In this document: positions 7,318 to 8,012 of the stretch, one piece after another
Layout: every line of letters begins with the position of its first letter
Numbering within the stretch: the first letter of the stretch is position 1
Translations under genes and position numbers: made by a program
Notes under the pieces: generated by a model
Databases searched by the model: none
What the model was told of the DNA's origin: nothing
Seen by the model: the letters and a program-made list of their open reading frames with translations, nothing else
DNA from: Erythrobacter sp.
Lineage (GTDB): Bacteria > Pseudomonadota > Alphaproteobacteria > Sphingomonadales > Sphingomonadaceae
Assembly: GCA_002695185.1 (NCBI GenBank)
Contig: NZOF01000091.1
Location: 1-8,012 of the forward strand
Direction: 5' to 3'
Length of the DNA: 8,012 nucleotides

Positions 7318-8012
7318 ATTCCGTTGAAAAAGTCGCCGCTGGCTGCGCTGGTTTAAGGTTCTGGACCGAGGGCGAGTGAGGTCGCTGCCTCTCTCAGGCG
7401 GTGGCGAGGCCCGGCATGGGCCGCATCTTGGCAAGTTTCCGTAGGTTCTGGGCTGCGGCGGCGAGGTGGAACTCATCTTTTGCTCCGTTGGGACCCCGCA
7501 GACGCAAGCGGTCCAGTTTCAGGATCCGCTTGAGGTGCGCAAAGAGCATCTCGACCTTCTTTGCTGGCGACGTGAGACGAGATAGGCGTCGCTTCTGGAG
7601 ATATCGCGTGCCAGGTCGCGTGCGCCTTCGTGGACCGATCGCATGATCTTGCGGGTCGTCGTGCGCGGTGCGCAGTGCTGCTTGAGACTGCAAGCCTGGC
7701 AGTCCTTCTGGCTCGCACGGTAGCGGATGAAGCCATCGGCATTGACCCGCGGTCGCGCTGTCTTGAAGTTGCGGTTGGATGGTCTCAGCCGCCTGCCGCC
7801 CGGGCAGAGATAACTGTCGTCCTCGGCGTCATAGGCAAAGTCGGACCGCGCAAGGGTGCCGTCGCTGCGTGCAGACTTATCGAACACGGGGATATGGGGC
7901 TCGATGCCCTTGTCCTCGACCAACCATGCAAGGTTCGGCGCCGAGCCATAAGCTGTGTCGGCTACAAGCCGCTCGGGCCACAAGCCGAAGCGTTCCTGCG
8001 TTCGCTCGATCA
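7318..8012 (-). mobile_element. IS1182-family insertion sequence, 3' part, cut by the window edge
   Basis: The right end of the window holds an insertion sequence running on the minus strand. It is identified by the transposase remnant in 7394-8012. Its left boundary is probably near 7318-7325, where the sequence ATTCCGTTGAAAAAGTCG occurs; a GTTGAAAAAGTC motif is common at the tips of such elements. I cannot confirm the terminal inverted repeat or target duplication because the other end is outside the window. It lies just beyond the regulator gene and leaves that gene intact, marking a possible island boundary or rearrangement point. Confidence 0.7.
7394..8012 (-). pseudogene. IS1182-family transposase, frameshifted and partial
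   Basis: The minus strand carries the C-terminal part of a DDE transposase in two frames. From 8012 to about 7564 one frame reads IERTQERFGLWPERLVADTAYGS, then a Cys-rich block (LCPGGRRLRP, YRASQKDCQACSLKQHCAP) and ARDISRSDAYLVSRRQ. From about 7561 to the stop at 7394-7396 the second frame continues with KKVEMLFAHLKRILKLDRLRLRGPNGAKDEFHLAAAAQNLRKLAK. Joined, these match the usual IS1182 order. The break fits the loss of one base near 7561-7564. The Asp of VADTAYG (about 7957-7959) and the Glu of KKVEMLF (7550-7552) are the expected catalytic residues and are now in different frames, so the protein should be inactive. The 5' part is outside the window. Confidence 0.88.

Noticed and set aside
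7265..7320. Transcription terminator after the regulator gene
   Set aside because: No stable stem followed by a T-run could be found; any terminator may have been lost or lie beyond the insertion.
7401..7646. Plus-strand open frame inside the insertion sequence
   Set aside because: It is opposite the transposase remnant, whose motifs are clear on the minus strand.

Overview
The window looks like part of an accessory catabolic island from an alphaproteobacterium, most likely a sphingomonad (Sphingomonas, Novosphingobium or Sphingobium type). The evidence is moderately high G+C, a TonB-dependent receptor of the kind these bacteria carry in large numbers (alanine-rich signal peptide, VIVVTATR TonB box, LQDVPLAIQAFTG plug motif), and an IS1182-type insertion sequence. 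This placement is inferred from protein style, not from a marker gene.

Layout. Positions 7-2154 on the minus strand encode a full TonB-dependent outer-membrane receptor. A 141-bp divergent control region (2155-2295) follows. A plus-strand gene row then runs MFS/GPH-type cation symporter (2296-3774), class I adenylate-forming acyl-CoA ligase (3791-5500), glutathione S-transferase (5504-6139) and LacI-family regulator (6215-7264). The gaps are 16, 3 and 75 bp, so the first three genes look like one operon, with the regulator just behind and possibly transcribed on its own. From about 7318 to the right edge lies the 3' part of an IS1182-family element on the minus strand; its transposase is broken by a one-base frameshift.

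Control. The divergent region holds three overlapping palindromes, each centred on CG and spaced exactly 12 bp apart (centres 2208/2209, 2220/2221, 2232/2233). A fourth copy (centre 6178/6179) lies just upstream of the regulator gene. Sites 1, 3 and 4 share the string GCAATCG, and the form fits LacI-family operators (TGnAAnCGnTTnCA). A TTGACA-type promoter for the receptor runs straight through sites 2 and 3. The simplest reading is a local LacI-type repressor that controls the receptor, the operon and itself.

How the genes may work together (inference): the receptor brings an unidentified ligand across the outer membrane, the symporter carries it or a breakdown product across the inner membrane, the CoA ligase activates a carboxylic acid, and the GST handles a glutathione-dependent step or a reactive intermediate. 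Receptor, GPH transporter and LacI regulator are typical of sugar or glycoside loci, while CoA ligase and GST are typical of aromatic or fatty acid catabolism. The substrate could be a glycosylated or esterified acid, but no glycosidase or esterase is visible here. No RNA genes, CRISPR arrays or gene-free stretches above 300 bp were seen.
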